64,000 bases of DNA from NCBI GenBank assembly GCA_025201365.1, contig JAIXMF010000009.1, positions 868,001 through 932,000 on the forward strand, given 5' to 3'. The position numbers and the translations under genes were made by a program. The stretch is from Syncephalis plumigaleata (taxonomy: Eukaryota; Zoopagomycota; Zoopagomycetes; Zoopagales; Piptocephalidaceae). The notes below the pieces were generated by a model, which did no database searches, was not told where the DNA came from, and saw only the letters and a list, made by a program, of their open reading frames with translations. How positions within the stretch are numbered: the stretch's first letter is position 1; each line of letters begins with the position of its first letter. This document shows positions 32,868-44,875 of the stretch, in pieces.

Positions 32868-35519
32868 TTAAGACCAGCCAATAATGGCACCATCATGTTC
32901 TTCTATATCGTCGTCTTCTTCATCTTCATCTTCTTCATCATCAACTAGAACACGAGCAGCAGCTACATCTTCTTCATCGTCATCATCATCATCATCATCA
33001 TCTACATGATTGTTTTCACGATGATGAACACGTCCCTTAACAGCAACAACATCATTATCATCATTACCATGATCGAGTAATGTAGATCGTATGGCAGTAC
33101 GAGTTGAGCGTGGTGATTGACGATGATCACTAATAGTGCCATTGTTGACACTATTCAATGAACTAGTCGAGAATCGAAATTGCTCCTCTAGTAGTGAACG
33201 ACAAGAGAGTGCACCATCATTACCCGCTGATAATGGTGTAGAACGATTAAGATTGCCGTTGTTGTTATTCGTGTTGTTCGTGTCATCTTCCTCCATATCA
33301 ACTTCGCCGTAGAATAGACGAGGACGAGCACGAGCTGTTCGTCTTGATGACATGGCTGCTGCAGTGGTGGCTGAATAGGAGCGTGCACGCATACCAACTG
33401 GAAGTGGTGGTGTCGCTAACTGATGACGAATACGAGGTGATCCACCATCTTCGGAAAGACTGGCTGAACTGCCACGACGCATTGATACCATACAATCAGC
33501 GGCGGTGGCATCATTGATGTCGTCATCTTTAGGGGAACGCATGAGTGGCAAGCGTTTACGTGGTAATTCCACGATAATACGACGTTTACGCGCATTCTCC
33601 TCGCAGTTGGGCGTGCAATACCATGATCCACTCGAGGGTTTAATCTCCTCGTCGGATATACCACCGGTGTAACAGCGTTGATGGTATGATTTGGGACAAC
33701 CCTCGCAGGATACTAGAATGTCGTTGCACCATGAACCATCCGAGTGGCACACTGTACAGAATAGCTGGAGTACAGGTCGCTCGCGATCATGAATCGACTC
33801 CCGTTGGTAGGCAGTCAGATTTAGACGAGGTAGTTTACAGGCAAAGCCGTATCCTTTATAGTCGCAGCCATGCTTATTGCAAAGAGTGCGCTTGCCCCAT
33901 GGACCAGGACGCCAGTTAACACCCTCTGTGGTACCGCAGTAACGACACCAATCGACGCTGGCCTCGGTTAGTTGTTCGAACACGGTGGGACGTTGTGTTT
34001 TACGTGGTGAGGCAGGTTCACGATCATCACGCGTAACCGGTGAAGGCGACATTTCGGATGCTTCCGTCTTAATAACAATAGGAGCAGGTTTGTTCAACTT
34101 TTTACGATGATGAGTTGTTGATGATGATGATGATGATGATGATGATGTAGATGCAGACGATGTCGATGTCGATGATGTTGTTGATACTATCGAATGGCCA
34201 TTACTATCCGTTGAAATGACCGAGTTAGCACGACGCTTACGAGGAGTAGACTTGGTAGGATTACGTTCACCGGATGATGCAGATGATGATGCTTTACGTT
34301 TACGTGAGCCATTAGTTGTAACATCCATATCAACAACAGCTGTCTCTGAACTACTAGAAGTTGTAGCGGTGGTTATAGCTGTTGCTGTGGTTGTTGCTGT
34401 GGTCGTTTCAGTATCGAATGACATTGATGCACGCGTCATTTCCGGTGGTGTAGGAAGCACACCTGAGCATAAATGACGGGAAAGAACTTGTAAGGCGGTC
34501 TTTCCATTCTGATTGGCATTGCCATTCATCATCTCTCCATTGGCGGTATCGGGGACAATGGCTAAGAGTGGAGCAAGAGGAATAAATGTCGGCTTGTTGA
34601 ATGACACGTCGTTATTCAGTTTATCAGATGCTGATGGTTTTAAAAGACGTTCCTCCAACTCGGCATCACTAGGCGGTGAGTTAGGAACAGGGAACTCAAC
34701 AGATTCACGCGCTTCATAGGCGAACAATGGTGCCTCGGCCTCGGTCACGTTGTTTAGTTGGAAATCGGTCGGCGACAATGGTGGCGACAGAGTAGGCGAG
34801 CCAGGACGTAAATGACCGATAACACCATCGATATCAGCGGTTAGATCGTCACCAGCGTAGAAGAACACATCGCCGTTGCGTAGATTGCTCTTGCGCAGTT
34901 GAAGATGAGCTTGCAAGTAAGCAGGCAACGCTGGAAAGTTGTACACCGTGGCAGCATTCATATCAGCAGGCGAGATGGATGCCGGTGGCAATGCAACGGT
35001 CGATGCCATTTGTGGTGGCGATGGATATTGCTGCTGAACTTGCTGCGACACAATAGCGGGTGCGGCAGCTGTTACGGCAATCGCTGCTGGTGGTGATGGT
35101 TGCACTTGTACTTGTGCTTGCGCTTGTGCCTGTGCCTGTGCCTGTACTTGTGCCTGATGTAGTTGCATATGAAGCTGTTGCTGCTGTTGTAGTAGCTGTT
35201 GCTGGTAAAATAGTTGAGCTGCAGCTTGGTTATTCACGGGGGTGCACAGGCTAGCGTTAACGTGATCCGTCGCTAGCATCGGCATCATTGGCATCATGTG
35301 GACACCTGGGCGTACAATCGGCGATGCGAACGCTTGTGGTGCAATGATCTGTTGAGGTGGAGGAGTTAAATGCTGTTGGGATGCTTGTTGTTGTTGTTGT
35401 TGTAAAAGCAATAGATGCTGTTGTTGCTGTTGTTGTTGTTGAAGCTGTTGTTGCTGCGCGTGCATCATAACAAGTGGAAGAGTATGATTTGACGAGGCCA
35501 AAGCACTTTGAGTTTCCAT
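32868..35519 (-). CDS. GATA-like zinc finger plus PHD finger nuclear protein
   Basis: A single-exon gene of 883 residues. The N-terminus is Gln-rich (poly-Q and repeated QA/QV near residues 20-145). Ser/Thr-rich linkers follow, with KRKASSSAS and TPRKRRAN as likely nuclear localisation signals. At about 520-555 a GATA-like finger reads WCRYCGTTEGVNWRPGPWG with LCNKHG following. At about 588-645 a PHD finger reads FCTVCHSDGSWCNDILVSC, then GCPKSYHQRC and SWYCTPNC. The C-terminus is strongly acidic (Asp and Glu runs). The combination suggests a chromatin-associated regulator that reads histone tails. I cannot name the ortholog. A very long non-coding region lies upstream. Confidence 0.8.
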   Translation of the reverse strand: METQSALASSNHTLPLVMMHAQQQQLQQQQQQQQHLLLLQQQQQQASQQHLTPPPQQIIAPQAFASPIVRPGVHMMPMMPMLATDHVNASLCTPVNNQAAAQLFYQQQLLQQQQQLHMQLHQAQVQAQAQAQAQAQVQVQPSPPAAIAVTAAAPAIVSQQVQQQYPSPPQMASTVALPPASISPADMNAATVYNFPALPAYLQAHLQLRKSNLRNGDVFFYAGDDLTADIDGVIGHLRPGSPTLSPPLSPTDFQLNNVTEAEAPLFAYEARESVEFPVPNSPPSDAELEERLLKPSASDKLNNDVSFNKPTFIPLAPLLAIVPDTANGEMMNGNANQNGKTALQVLSRHLCSGVLPTPPEMTRASMSFDTETTTATTTATAITTATTSSSSETAVVDMDVTTNGSRKRKASSSASSGERNPTKSTPRKRRANSVISTDSNGHSIVSTTSSTSTSSASTSSSSSSSSSTTHHRKKLNKPAPIVIKTEASEMSPSPVTRDDREPASPRKTQRPTVFEQLTEASVDWCRYCGTTEGVNWRPGPWGKRTLCNKHGCDYKGYGFACKLPRLNLTAYQRESIHDRERPVLQLFCTVCHSDGSWCNDILVSCEGCPKSYHQRCYTGGISDEEIKPSSGSWYCTPNCEENARKRRIIVELPRKRLPLMRSPKDDDINDATAADCMVSMRRGSSASLSEDGGSPRIRHQLATPPLPVGMRARSYSATTAAAMSSRRTARARPRLFYGEVDMEEDDTNNTNNNNGNLNRSTPLSAGNDGALSCRSLLEEQFRFSTSSLNSVNNGTISDHRQSPRSTRTAIRSTLLDHGNDDNDVVAVKGRVHHRENNHVDDDDDDDDDEEDVAAARVLVDDEEDEDEEDDDIEEHDGAIIGWS

Positions 35520-38500
35520 GGTGGTGATTGTAGAGTAATAGTGTAAGGATTATGCTGCTTAAACACGTATACACAAACGCGCGCACACACACGATTCAAG
35601 CGTAAAAGACGGGTTTGAAATGGAACAGTAGGCACAAAGCCGTCCGAAATAAGACAAAGAACTGGAAGTGATGCGGTGCAAAGGACGAGAGACAAAGATA
35701 ATTGGTTGCAATCTATATTTAGAACGAAGGAAGAAAGGTCCACGTTCTGGATGGCAAAAAGGCCAGAGCCATGCAGAAGTACACACAAATCAAATGGCAT
35801 TAGATACGTGTTCACATACACATCATACACATACGCACACATCATACACATAAAAGACAACACACAGACATTATTGGTACTAATATCATTATTATGATCA
35901 ACGATAATAAACGAGTTAATGTCCGTGTCTGTGTCTGTGTGTCTGTGTGTACATCATGTAGGCGTGTGTTTCTGCTTATTTGGTTAATTTGCGCTTACCT
36001 GAATAGTGTGCTGCTAAAGGCAATAGGGATGGGCGTATTGTGAGCGATTGTCGTTCAAGGATGTGTTTCAATCACAATTGATGAATGGTGACGGGATCTG
36101 TTGTCGTTGTCGTTGTTGTCGCGGTTGCGGTTATTTGATATGGAGTTGGATATCTTAGCAAGCCGTAACAGATTGGATAACGAGATTGGCTATGTGCGCA
36201 AGTCAAAGCCTATGAAAGAGAAAAGAGGTATATATAGAGAGAGAGCGAGAGAGAAAGAAGAAAAGATTAAATTAAGTAAACCTGATATAGTATGTGTATA
36301 ATGTATATAAACGCCACTAATAGCTAGTATAAAAGTGCCAGAACATACGTCAAATATATATATATATATAGATATCCACAAATTGACAAAACGCCAAGCG
36401 CAATAAACGAGAACGAAAGCGAGAACGAAAACGAAAACTTTAAAGCGTGGTGTGTATAGTAAGGCTATATGCGCACGCGCAATAACTTGATCACTAGTAG
36501 CGACACAATTTAGCGGATACGAAACGAAGAATGGAGAGGGGAGGAGGAGGAGGAGAAGTAGGGAATAATAGTGTATAGATAATAATACTAAAGGTGCAAT
36601 ATAGAAGCAAGTATAATAAAAAGGAAATAATAGTGTAATAGTGTAGAGGAGTAGTAATAGTAATAGTAGTGGTGGTGGTTTTTGACACAATAGAAAATTA
36701 AGAATAAAGAATGAAAGCCGGAATCGTCTAGTGTATCGTGTTGTAACAGCAGTAGCAGTAATTGACCTATCTATACGCATACACACAGAGGAAGAGAGAA
36801 GAGAGAGAGAGCAAATCCAGAGTGCAACCAAGAAAACAGGTAAAATGGATAAAACTTGGGAGTACAAATGAGGCACCCCAAAAAGTGCTTATATGCGTAT
36901 GACCGGTCAGTCCGCGTGGTGATGTATGCCTCTCACTCATACACAGCGTATGTATGTGTCTTGTTCAAAGCGTAGAGATAACAACATGCGCCTCGACGCA
37001 TGCCGGTGCATGTGTACCAATAGATACGACAGCAGATTGGCAATAATAAGTAATAAGAATGAACTTGGTCCAAATGAATATAAGAAAGTAAAAGTAATTG
37101 AGTGAAAGAGAGAGACATCATTTGTCCATTTGTTTGATGCGCAAGACAAGGCCGGTTACGACATTCATATCCATTTACCATTTCAAGGATGGTAAATGAC
37201 ACAAGCATACCAGAACAATTGCTACTATTAACAATAGTACCTAATACAATATGAACAAGAAACGCGTATACGCATTATAGTACAATGATGATGCTAATCA
37301 TTTACCTAGAACACAAGCATACATACTATTGCTAGTAGTAAAGAGATGATGACAAATGAAGAATGAAAAAGGGTAAAAAACAATTACAATAGAAAACAAC
37401 GCGTATTACAAGTGGTCATTGTCAACAAAGCAATGCACTATAATACCTCATCGTGTATTATAACGATATTCGGATATATCGTATCTCATACGATGAAAAG
37501 TATAGTCACATCCATTAGTTATGTAGATGGTTAATCTACTACTACATCATGATCGCTGTAGTTGCTAAAGCTATAAAAACCAGAAACAGCATACAATTAT
37601 GACGTATGATGCCTGTGTGTACAAACAAACACAACGAGGCAGGATTGCGGCACATGTGGCTACAATCCCTTATACAACAGTATAATTCTACCCATTACAC
37701 AGACAATGGGAATTAGTGTCACCCGACCAATAAAGATGATAGGTGCACCACGACCATTCTCGTTATTGACTGCTTCTTCTCGGGTTAACGAGATACCTTG
37801 ACAGTCATGGCAGTAGTAGTAGTAGTAGCTATAACAATAATAAACCACATATATTCAAGCAATCATCCATTTGTAGTTATTCGATAATGTCGATCACAAC
37901 GACTACCAATTCAGTAATGGTGTAGCACGTTTCCCTATCGAATTATCGAAAAGTAATAATAATAGTAGTGACAATTATAGCTATTTCATGAGGTATACGT
38001 GTACAATTTATGCAACGACGTAATAGTAACATGTAATAATAATGAAATCATCATCACTCTACTGTAGATAGAATGTGATGCAATCATATCGGAATAAATA
38101 TTAAACAACTACACCGAACGTATTACATTACACCATCGCAGTATCCCATATTCTTTAGTGTCATTCTCTTTGTGCATCCAAAATAACCAGTATAGCCCAT
38201 AGTTACTACACAACCAGTGTCACTGTTACTTACCGAATTGAACGTTGTTGATTGGTGGTGGTGGTGGTAGATCAAGGGAATAAGGCAAAGGTATATAGCG
38301 ATAACAATGATGCAGGATGTCGAGAGTAGCCACAGGCTGGAGGAAATCTCGAGATATAGAAATAGAATAAAGTAATGTGAAAGGTAAGAGTAAAGCGAAT
38401 TGGGATTGGATGACGACGATAACAAGTAAACGATGGAGCTTGATGATGGTGGTGATAGGTCTGTACAGGATAAAGTTACGTTAGTATAATAAGCTTATTA

Positions 38501-41500
38501 ATATAGATTGTGACATATAAATATATATATATATGTAATATCAATTAATCATTTAGATGATGATGATTAATCAGCAGTATGAGCACTATCAAACAATGGT
38601 AAAAAGAAAAGAAACGGAACAATAACGAGTATGGTGGAATATGGAAAGAATTGTAGCAACTCGTACAACCAACATTAATACAAAACGTGTGTTGTACTAA
38701 TCGACCAATAAAACAAGAGCGAGTCTCCTTGGTCAAGTACAAACAACATGTGACCAGCACATGAATATGACGACATGAATAACACCGACATCAGTCGTGA
38801 CATGCAGCAAAGTAGCGGGTGGAAAAGAATAAAAACAAACAGACAACTTACACTTTACGATGTTTGTTGTGTACGCGTGAATAGGAAAGAAGTGAATAAA
38901 CAAATAGAGCTATAAACTGTTTACAGTAAGCGAATAAACAATAAGGGAATAAACAAGTGCAACGCAATCGTATGCAAGATAAGAGATAGAGAATGATAAT
39001 TAATAATAACAATACTAATACTAATAATAAACAATATAAGAATAGACGGCAGTTGAAATGATGATATGCCAAGAAATAGATGGTGTTTGTCCGAGGAGTA
39101 AGTGTCAGACGAGTAGAGTACAGCTAGTGTAGATGTGTCGTGATAAAGATGAATGAATCAATAAAACGTGTGCAGATACACACAACGACATACAACGATG
39201 ATTCGAGAAAAGAAAAGAATACAGTTGTAGAATAATAACGTGGAATGAAATGTGAAGTGAGAGAGAGAGGGTGCGCGTAAGTAAGCGTGTTCGATACACA
39301 GTGTTTATATAGAGGAAAAGAGAGATGGTATGAGGTGATGACGTTAAACAAAGGCGCGCGCGTTGAATAAAATCATCAATGGTTGCTGGCCTTTTAAGCA
39401 AAACGGATAGTATTGGTGTAGTCGATCACAACGAGTAACGCAGAGAGAGAAAGAGGAAGAGAGAGAATGCGAAACACTGTACCAAAACAATGGATAGATA
39501 GATGGAAAGAGAATAGGAGATAAGTGATGCAGTAAATAGCAACGAACAAGTGACGTATTTATACACTCGTCAGGATAGTAGAGAAGGTGTTGCTATATTA
39601 TTACTGCTGTTACAAGATAAGTGGTGTGCACGTGAGAGTAAAGCAGTAACAGGTAGTAGGTGCCAAAAATCAAAGCAAGAGATAAAACCGAGTAAGAAGG
39701 AGATAAGCGCAAGAGCGTGAATAATAATAATAAGGAGGAGGAGGAGGGATGAAGAGAAAATGACATGCCGACGATTCAACAAAGGCCACAACACATCTAT
39801 CAACAAAAACGACTCATCATCATCAGCATCGTTGTGTTTAGCATATTGTCGCCTTAAAACACTGCAATGACGGACGTGACGTCGATCAGCTGGTTAACAC
39901 ACGCGTGCTCATGTGCAAGGAACTTTCATTATCGGCAAGGCTAGTGAAACGCGACATATTCAACTATCTATACATATGCGTGTAGATAAACAGACAAGTA
40001 GATAGAGACACTACACATGACATGACATGCAACCTATCCATTCATAAACACTTATCGAGAATAAGTGCATACGCACATACACCTACACACTTGTATTGGA
40101 AATGGATAAGAATACATAGGGAAAAAAGGAGTATTAACATAAATCATCTAGAGACATGATGATCACAAATGTATCATTCCGCTACAGCATCAGTAAAGAA
40201 ACAAGTCGATACAAACCAGCCGCATCATATAGACATATGTATATATACGTACAATATCTAGTTCAATAAGAATCAGTACGATTGAACGACTAAGAGGTGG
40301 ATACGCAGAGTAAGAAAGAAAAGTAAAGCACGTTTTCCTAATGATCATAAAAGAGACAAATAGCAGTAATCACGACACATCTCAATATGTCGTGCATCCT
40401 TATGACGAATACGGATAGGGCGTGTTCCCTTAAAACTCATCAAAGATGGTAGGTCGTAGGTGGTATGTGTGCAAGCATGCGCGTGTAGTCATATCATTAA
40501 CCATCTACTGGGTAACCCATCTCTATCCAGCATCATCATTCTAGTAGGCAACTATTAGGGTGCTGAGCACTTGCATTAAGGCTTGTCCTCCCACCAGGGA
40601 GAAAGAGAGAAAAAGATCGAATACCGTATACATTCTATCTACTAACTATTACTAATATCAGCAGATGATAGATGATAGATAGCCACGGTCTATTGATCTA
40701 CACGCATACCATTCTCACCGGGATGCATCCACCTAACAACCGAGTCATTTCTAACCGTATCCTTCTCCAGTAACCATAACAAAGAGAGACAGCAATCGTA
40801 GAAGGGGTCAAAGAGAGGCGTGGCAAATAAAAAACAGACGAATACACGAATAGATAAATGAACAATGCTGATTTATCCCGTGTGCTTACCTGTGGATGGT
40901 ACAATCAAAATGTCAAATAAAAGAAGAGGAAGAGGAATAACACTGCTGTTTTTGTGCGTGTATGGATATTATCCACGTCAAGTAGAAGAATTGGAATAAA
41001 ACTGACCGTGTAACAACGATGAAACTGGTTGATTGGTACGCACAAACAAACACGCAGAGATAATAAAATGAGGAATAAAAATGAAGAGAGAGGCAGATGT
41101 AACTAGTTAGCTAACTAGATAGAGATGTAGATAGACGGGAGAATGTCACGTTGTCCTACACGACCACACAGCCAGCCAGTCAATCAAGTCAATCGAATCA
41201 GTCAGTCAGTTAGTCGAGTCAGTCGAGGATTAGAAGGGAGTCAAGTGGGATAAGCGGGGAAAGGAGTGTATGCGAATGAGGAAGAGAGATGAGGAGAAGG
41301 CTAAGTTAGATCGTCGTTTGTCGTTCGCTACACGTGGTAGCATACTACCCACAAAGGTAAATACACCGCATTAATGGTGTTATCATGCGCCAAGAACTAA
41401 TCAGCATACCATATATATAAACAATACCGCGCTCTCTCTTTCTCTCTCAACTAATCTATAGCATATAATCGTACGCATTGATGTTTACTTACGTGGTAAT

Positions 41501-43233
41501 AAGCAATGTATCACAAATGGATATGTGATCACGAGCAAGTATTGATTTAGGAGAAAGAAAGAGGAAAAAGAAGAAGCAAACTATATAATAATACGCGACA
41601 GATCAATCAATCTGATGGTTAAGATAATGGTGGATAGTACGATAGCAAGGTTAATAATAAACAGGTTAGAGTATAGGGCGTATAACAATGATAATTAATG
41701 ATGATAGTAGTGATAGTAGTAGTAAGAAGTAAGCAAATAAAAAGTAAGTAAGGGTTGTTTAATGAGTTAATAGGCAATCCTCTCAATGTGATAGTGTATA
41801 TTTAAGAAATGTCTATGAATTGGCGATGCCATGTCATGGGCTCATTATTAGCCAATGGCATATTGTAGAAAAAAGACAAATTCAACCAGTGGATTATGTC
41901 TCCGATGCTCGCTTAGTGGTTCATGTATCCAAGGATAGACACTCAATCAATGCTAATTTCTCATTCTCATACCAAAATGTAGCGCCGAATAATGCGGTTA
42001 TCGTCATATTACAAGTCAGCTGCAGTGAGAATACCCACTGCTAGCAGTAATAGTAGTAATAGTAGGGCAGTATTTCCCTTATAATAGTATACCCAGTCCT
42101 ATTGCAATCTATCCACTGGGAATCACACATTCATCTTCCCCATCATCATCATCATCATCATCATCGCATATTACATTTTATCCAGACTACACCGATATAG
42201 GGATGCGTTATGGGTAACAAATACTCAGTATAAATGAGAACATTATCGGCCATTGCACTAATAGAAATGATGTTCTAGTAGCATTCAATAGAATGATATG
42301 TTTAGAATTGCCATGATTATTCCTCATTCCGATACTCAATGATGTGTGTGTGTATGCCTACATGCATAGATGGATAAAATATGCCTCAATAATTACTCCC
42401 GTGCATATAAACACCGTCACTACTCCTACTACTACTACTACAAGTAGTGATCTATTTAGGGCGCGGTGTTTATCCATTTATACATCTATAGATGCGTAGA
42501 TTGGTTTTGTTCCTCAATAAGGAAAGGCCAATAGCACGCAAAGCAACTACACCTGTATCTGAAACATGGAGTAAAACGTGTGTGTGTATACGTGAATGGA
42601 TGGATGGGTGAGTGAATGGGTGGGTGAGCAGGTGAGTGAATAGGTGTGTACGCGTACGCACGGGTAACAGGCATGACATGAACGGTGGCATATATGCATC
42701 GTCTCGCCTAGAGACAATAGCAAGTGCATTTCATGATATCATGGCAATACGCGATAGTATTCTAATACAACAACAAGCGCTACTGTTCCTCTTATTCATT
42801 CATTCATTCATCCATTAATTACTTACCAGTTGATGATGAAATAATCAAACTAGCGTATATAATCGCGTCCCTTTACTCTTTCCAATTGTATAGCGATGAT
42901 ATGGGGGAGAGAAAGAAGGCGGAGAAACAATAAAGAAATATGTGTGTGTGTGTGAAAGCGTAACTGTAGTGTAAAGTAATAAGTGGTCTCTAAACTATCG
43001 CTAGTATAATGGATAGATATTGGTCTATCGAACGAGTAGCAATGAAATATAATGGTAATAAAGTGTAATAGAAGTAGTAACTGTAGTTGTAGTTGTAGCT
43101 GTAATAGAAAGTAAGTAAAATGTAAAAGAGAGATAGAGAGATAGAGAGAGAGAGATGATTCAATGGAACAAGAAAATGTATTCATGCCATATTTTATAGG
43201 TTATATCACGTGATGTATTACACCATTCGCGTA
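35520..43233. other. Long gene-poor region with microsatellites and purine-rich plus strand
   Basis: About 7.7 kb without a gene I can defend. The plus strand is A/G-rich with GAGAGAA, AGAGGAGGAGGAG and GAATAAAC words. Minus-strand open frames are Leu/Ser/Tyr-rich composition artefacts. Simple repeats include AT runs (36356-36370, 38521-38533), (CAT)n at 42141-42165 and GT runs near 42937. CCAAT-type words recur (GACCAATAAA near 37715 and 38703; CCAATGG near 41851). A 10-base-stem hairpin lies at 37172-37198. The 74-codon frame at 41820-42044 has balanced composition, but no domain or splice context. The region could hold long promoters, a 5' UTR intron of the GATA/PHD gene, or non-coding RNA. 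Confidence 0.5.
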
Positions 43234-44687
43234 TCATTGACCGGTCAAGTAACTTGTCAGCATGGTTCTCGCGTGTTCCACGGATATCCAACCACAGAGT
43301 GGTGTTCTACCAGGTACATAATGCGTACGACGATGTACGAGTAGTACACCATCAGTTCTTGTTCCTTCATCCATCATAGACGATGCGCTTATTTGTCGTA
43401 CGATCTGTTCAAGATGATCTCGTGTTGCCTCTCTCATTGCCAATGCTTCAAATCTATACCATTGTCGCTGCTGTTGTTGCTTTTGCGAACGTGGTTCTTC
43501 CAGTTCTGCCAACTGCGTTTGCAACCAGAATGATCTAATACGTAATTGATTATCATAACATCATCATCATCATCATCATCATCATTAGTGATCATGATCA
43601 AGCATACCATCATGTCATCATCATCATATTAGTGAGCATGAGCAATCGTAGCATCATGTCATCGTCATCATTATTAGCTTACCGAAATTCTGTTTCGCAA
43701 TTAAAGAACGGATGACCCTTCCAGCACATTAAATCCAATATGTAATACGTAAATGTTTGCTCGACATAAATACAATCAAGTATACAGTAGTCACTACTTC
43801 GATTACCACTATCATCGAGTAATGAGTCTACAGTCTAATAGTACAATTATATCAGTGCTACTTACCGGTAAGCACGACTACCAGCAGGTAGAATAGATTC
43901 AAAATTACCCAATATCGTACCTATATTTGATACTCGTCAATACAATCTATCGCATTACTAGCTACTATCAAGTATATTTACCATTACGTAAACGACTAAT
44001 GGTTCGTCCTGCTACTGAAATGACCCAACACGTTTACCTACGGGACATTGTACGGCATACCATTCCTGTTCTAGATCCATTGGCAATAAAGTCATCGTTT
44101 CACCCTCCATGAGTGGTTGTCGTTTTACGCGTTTACGTCCACTTCTCGCCACTGCATCCTTCGTGGATGTCGTTGCCTTATCCGCTGTGCTTCGAGTGGT
44201 TGTCGCTGACATTGATGTCACTTCATCTGTTATATCGCTTTCATCTCTGATAGATCCTCCTCTTCACTATCATCGTTTGTCATCGTTGTCATTATAGGCA
44301 ATAAGTCGACGTAATCGAGTTGTATAATCATGCTTCCTCTACACGACAACTATTAGTATATATCCGTTGTTTACTAGCACTCGCTATTCTATACGTGCAC
44401 ATACCTGTTGTGTGCCTCCAAATGACGTTGTCGTCTTAGTGCCAGTGCCTCTTGCGTGGATACACCGTGCGTCTTAACCGAATGACGAGGAGGTGCAAGA
44501 GATGTTGCCGTTGATAAACGCTCTACAAGTTGTCTACACTGTCTTCTTTCTGGTTGTCTACCGATAACTGATCAACCTCGCAGTATTACTACCCTCATCA
44601 CGTGTGGTTATATGTTCTCTACTCTCACTAGAAGCAACAGCAGACTTGCTAGTCGATAAGCAAGTGTCATTCGTAGTCTGCGACATT
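43234..44687 (-). CDS. Snurportin-1-like U snRNP import adaptor
   Basis: Snurportin binds the trimethylguanosine cap of U snRNAs and brings snRNPs into the nucleus with importin-beta. Starting from ATG 44687 the N-terminal part is basic ([15 protein letters not shown]), like an importin-beta-binding helix. The cap-binding domain has [63 protein letters not shown] and [13 protein letters not shown]. The C-terminal exon (43234 to about 43535) ends YLTGQ. Introns have GT-AG ends. The reading frame changes by one base at about 44575, 44243 and 44026 while conserved text continues in the new frame. Three such breaks in a conserved gene suggest sequence error rather than loss. About six exons. Confidence 0.78.
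43584..43674. repeat. Tandem duplication inside a snurportin intron
   Basis: Two adjacent units of about 46 bases: ATTAGTGATCATGATCAAGC...GTCATCATCATCAT and ATTAGTGAGCATGAGCAATC...GTCATCGTCATCAT. An (ATC)n run precedes them. The duplication sits in an intron, so it has no coding effect. Confidence 0.55.
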
Positions 44688-44875
44688 GTACAATATAAGG
44701 GTGAAATAGCGATAGTAGAAAGCTTCACCTATTACAACACAAAGGATACCCGCACCATTATTATTGTTATTGTCATAAAAATGATAACTGATTTTGTTGT
44801 TGTTTCTAATATCACGTCTTTTTCCAATCTATCGTGTAGTAATCTAACCACCTACTACGTCAATCGTATTACAGT

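Noticed and set aside
32970-33005. Possible CRISPR-like or tandem array from repeated ATC triplets
   Set aside because: It is a simple triplet run encoding poly-Asp in the GATA/PHD gene; there are no spacers, and the genome is eukaryotic.
36190-36876. 228-codon minus-strand frame rich in Leu, looking membrane-like
   Set aside because: Runs of Leu, Thr and Ser arise from GAG/AAG-type low-complexity DNA; no conserved motif.
41820-42044. A 74-codon gene in the gene-poor region
   Set aside because: Composition is coding-like, but there is no domain, paralog or intron evidence; mentioned only within the region entry.
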